The notes beneath the pieces were generated by a model that was not told the origin of the DNA, ran no database searches, and saw nothing but the letters and a program-made list of their open reading frames with translations. Of a stretch of DNA of 7,219 bases, positions 5,459 to 7,219 are shown one piece after another. The translations under genes and the position numbers were made by a program. Positions within the stretch are counted from its first letter, which is position 1. Each line of letters starts with the position of its first letter. The DNA lies in contig JAEDEN010000079.1 in the NCBI GenBank assembly GCA_016293265.1, forward strand, positions 1 through 7,219, written 5' to 3'. The DNA is from Oscillospiraceae bacterium (GTDB lineage Bacteria > Bacillota > Clostridia > Oscillospirales > Oscillospiraceae).

Positions 5459-5672
5459 CGAGTACACAAAGGACCAGTGGGAGTGGATCTGGGACCGGTT
5501 TTGTGAGGGATATACCCTGAGGGAGCTTTCCGGGTTTTTGTATCTCCACCACGAGACCATCCGCCGCCGCTTCCAGCGGATGGGCCGCAGGCCCCTTGAC
5601 CGGAGGGAGCTGCCGCCCCTGTCGGAGCGCCGGGAGGAGTTCCGGGCCCTGGAGGAGCCGCGATGCCTGTGA
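5445..5672 (+). CDS. Small helix-turn-helix protein
   Basis: A 75-aa protein. Residues 8-48 look like a resolvase- or Mor-type HTH: a Trp-rich helix (WEWIWDRFCEGY), then TLRELSGFL, a turn, and the recognition helix HHETIRRRFQRMGRRP. Residues 50-75 are a charged tail. ATG at 5445 is chosen over the in-frame ATG at 5397 because GGAGGAGGA (5431-5439) sits 5 nt before it. This gives a 14-nt overlap with the preceding gene, against 62 nt for the earlier start. It resembles short DNA-binding proteins of phage regulatory regions, but I cannot assign a family. It probably acts on DNA together with the neighbouring proteins. Confidence 0.65.
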   Translation: MQVCNEYTKDQWEWIWDRFCEGYTLRELSGFLYLHHETIRRRFQRMGRRPLDRRELPPLSERREEFRALEEPRCL

Positions 5673-6145
5673 AAGGGGAGATGATGGCCCTGCTCACCCG
5701 CCCGGCCGGGCTGGAGGAGGCACTGCGGGCGGCGGAGCTGGAGACGGGGCGCCGTCTGGAGCGGTGCGAGCACCTGGTGGCCCATTACGGCGGCGGAACG
5801 GCCGGCCGCCCCCTGGCCGATGCCCGGGACGAGGCTGCCGCGGCCTACTCCGACGCCCTGGAGGAACAGCGCCGCCTGGAGGAGGCGCTGCGGGCGGCGG
5901 AGGCGGAAGTGGAGGCCTTCCTGGGGGAGGTTCGGAGGGGCTGCGCCTTTCGGGACTACTGCCTGCTGCGCAGCCGCTATCTCCTGCGGCGCACCTGGCC
6001 CCGGGTGCGCCGGGACATGGAGGAGACCTTCGGGAGGACGGTGGCCCAGCGTACCGTCCACTACTGGCACCGCGCCGCCTTGGGCCGGGCAGAGGCGGTG
6101 TGGGAGGGGGGGGAATCTTCCGCCCCCGGAGGGCATAGACTATAG
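5663..6145 (+). CDS. Coiled-coil protein with sigma-region-4-like C-terminus (phage late-regulator type)
   Basis: A 160-aa protein. Residues 15-90 are Ala/Glu/Arg/Leu-rich and should form a long coiled coil; LEEALRAAE occurs twice (17-25 and 72-80). Residues 98-140 (RDYCLLRSRYLLRRTWPRVRRDMEE, then RTVAQRTVHYWHRAAL) follow the pattern of the DUF1492/ArpU-like phage regulators: an R-RY helix, a TW turn, then RTV and a final H-RAL recognition helix like sigma region 4. Residues 145-160 look disordered. The start at 5663 has GGAGGAG 5 nt upstream and overlaps the 75-aa gene by 10 nt. In phages such proteins often activate late genes just before terminase; here spoIID follows instead. The family assignment is from memory of pattern and is moderate. 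Confidence 0.65.
   Translation: MPVKGEMMALLTRPAGLEEALRAAELETGRRLERCEHLVAHYGGGTAGRPLADARDEAAAAYSDALEEQRRLEEALRAAEAEVEAFLGEVRRGCAFRDYCLLRSRYLLRRTWPRVRRDMEETFGRTVAQRTVHYWHRAALGRAEAVWEGGESSAPGGHRL
5711..5902 (+). repeat. Internal duplication inside the 160-aa coiled-coil gene
   Basis: Bases 5711-5737 and 5876-5902 are identical except for one third-position change (GCA versus GCG), both encoding LEEALRAAE. They lie in the same frame, 165 bp (55 codons) apart, one at each end of the predicted coiled coil. This may reflect a segmental duplication or convergence in a low-complexity helix. Confidence 0.6.
6113..6141 (+). promoter_or_regulatory. Candidate sigma-E promoter of spoIID
   Basis: GAATCTT (6113-6119) and CATAGACT (6134-6141) are 14 nt apart. 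They resemble the mother-cell sigma-E pattern (about GAATATT, 13-15 nt, CATACAAT), with one mismatch in the -35 and two in the -10. spoIID is a classical sigma-E gene, so type and place agree. The site lies within the last codons of the upstream gene, leaving a leader of about 25 nt. Confidence 0.55.
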
Positions 6146-6173
6146 GACAGGCTGAACAAAGGAGGGCGACCCC

Positions 6174-7214
6174 ATGAGAAAAAGACAAGACCTGCGCCAG
6201 AGCATAGCCGTTTCGGCGGCCCTGCTGGCAGTGCTGTTCCTGCTGCCCCTGCTTTGCATCCCGCCGGCCCGGGAGGCGCTCTTCGGCCATGAGGACGATG
6301 TGGACGAGACGGAGCGCCCTCCCTTTCAAAGCGGAGAGGCGGACGGGAGGCGGATACTGCGGGTGCTGACGGGGGAGACGGTGACGGAAATGGACCTGGG
6401 GACTTATCTTGTGGGCGTGGTGCGGGCGGAGATGCCCGCCTCCTTTGAACTGGAGGCCCTGAAGGCCCAGACCGTGGCGGCCAGAACCTATACCCTTTAT
6501 CAGATCGCCGGCGGCTCCCACCATGAAAACGCCGACATCTGTACGGACCACACCTGCTGCCAGGCCTATCTGACGGAGGAGGCCGCCCGGGCCAATTGGG
6601 GCGACCAGGCCGACGTCTGGGAGGACAAGGTGGAGCGGGCGGTGAAAGAAACGGACGGAGAGGTGATCCTGTACGGGGGGCAGCCCATTCTGGCGGTGTT
6701 CCACTCCGCCTCGGCGGGGCTGACACGGGCGGCGGGAGAGGTGTGGATGGAGGACCTTCCCTACCTGCAGGCGGTCTCCTCGCCGGAAGAGGGGGAGGCC
6801 ATCCCCAACTACTACAGCCGTGTGACCTTTACCGCGGCGGAGTTCCGGGAAAAATTCCTGGCGGTCCATCCCGAGGCCGACTTTTCCGGAGAGGTCTCCA
6901 CCTGGCTGACGGGGGCGGTGACGGACAGCGCCGGCAGCGTGTCCACGGTGAACGTGGGAGGTGTGAGCATGAAGGGGAGCCAAGTGCGCTCCGTTTTGGG
7001 CCTGCGCTCCGCCTGCTTCACCTGGGAGACGGAGGGGGACCGCATCACCTTTTATGTCACCGGCTACGGCCACGGTGTGGGGATGAGCCAATACGGGGCC
7101 AACGCCATGGCGAAAAACGGCGCGGACCACCGGGAGATCCTGGCACATTATTATACCGGTGTGGAGATATCGGGGATGGAAGAGGAGGACTTAACGGCTG
7201 ATACGCCCAATTGA
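6174..7214 (+). CDS. spoIID: Stage II sporulation protein D, peptidoglycan lytic transglycosylase
   Basis: A membrane-anchored lytic transglycosylase that cuts denuded septal peptidoglycan during forespore engulfment, in complex with SpoIIM and SpoIIP. The product is 346 aa, the family's usual size. An N-terminal signal anchor (about 9-29) follows a basic MRKRQD start. The catalytic glutamate is Glu86 in VRAEMPASFELEALKAQ (83-99), next to the VAARTY segment. His117, Cys123 and Cys129 show the 6 + 6 spacing that I recall for the zinc site of the C. difficile enzyme. FHSASAG (176-182) and GYGHGVGMSQYGA (297-309) are further hallmarks. The ribosome site AAAGGAGGG lies 7 nt before ATG. It starts 28 nt after the phage-like operon with no terminator between, so basal read-through is possible besides its own candidate sigma-E promoter. 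Confidence 0.95.
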   Translation: MRKRQDLRQSIAVSAALLAVLFLLPLLCIPPAREALFGHEDDVDETERPPFQSGEADGRRILRVLTGETVTEMDLGTYLVGVVRAEMPASFELEALKAQTVAARTYTLYQIAGGSHHENADICTDHTCCQAYLTEEAARANWGDQADVWEDKVERAVKETDGEVILYGGQPILAVFHSASAGLTRAAGEVWMEDLPYLQAVSSPEEGEAIPNYYSRVTFTAAEFREKFLAVHPEADFSGEVSTWLTGAVTDSAGSVSTVNVGGVSMKGSQVRSVLGLRSACFTWETEGDRITFYVTGYGHGVGMSQYGANAMAKNGADHREILAHYYTGVEISGMEEEDLTADTPN

Positions 7215-7219
7215 CCGGC

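Noticed and set aside
4799..6136. 445-codon minus-strand frame across the promoter region and the small-gene operon
   Set aside because: It would run through both divergent promoters and the operator and shows no domain; it is a shadow frame.
4400..6173. Attachment-site direct repeats flanking the phage-like cassette
   Set aside because: Comparing by eye the sequence around the xre terminator with that before spoIID, I saw no shared repeat, and no integrase is present.
5694..7148. 484-codon minus-strand frame opposite the phage-like operon end and spoIID
   Set aside because: Pro/Arg-rich translation with no recognisable domain, fully explained as the complement of the real plus-strand genes.

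Overview
The window is GC-rich chromosomal DNA with tight gene spacing, strong GGAGG-type ribosome sites and a sporulation gene (spoIID). This points to an endospore-forming, high-GC member of the Clostridia, probably Oscillospiraceae-like. That assignment is inferred from gene content and protein style; no search was run.

Layout. (1) 1-1404: possibly the tail of a plus-strand gene ending at 28, then a bidirectional terminator, then a diaminopimelate decarboxylase gene (lysA) on the minus strand with its own strong promoter. (2) 1453-3507: a divergent promoter drives three overlapping plus-strand genes: yedF, a cysteine desulfurase / selenocysteine lyase-like PLP enzyme, and a DUF3343 Se/S-carrier-like protein. 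Together they look like a selenium/sulfur trafficking module: the PLP enzyme would free S or Se from Cys or Sec, and the two small-thiol proteins would carry it. No selD, selA or selB is in the window. (3) 3508-4362: a very AT-rich tandem repeat, a hairpin lying between the Shine-Dalgarno sequence and the start codons, and a uridine phosphorylase gene. (4) 4371-6145: a convergent xre-type repressor gene and, divergent from it, a compact operon of four small, overlapping, phage-flavoured genes: a 47-aa four-cysteine protein starting at TTG, a 133-aa CRLPSD protein, a 75-aa helix-turn-helix protein, and a 160-aa coiled-coil protein with a sigma-region-4-like end. The operon promoter is a perfect sigma-A consensus whose -10 box is the exact centre of an 18-bp perfect palindrome, a very good operator candidate for the XRE protein. 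(5) 6113-7214: spoIID, with a candidate sigma-E promoter lying inside the 3' end of the last phage-like gene.

The part most worth following up is region 4: a self-contained repressor/operator switch controlling four tiny proteins, with no integrase, terminase or structural gene nearby, placed directly upstream of a sporulation gene. It may be a domesticated phage remnant or an uncharacterised regulatory cassette. The yedF-desulfurase-DUF3343 set is a known kind of cluster whose chemistry is still poorly defined.
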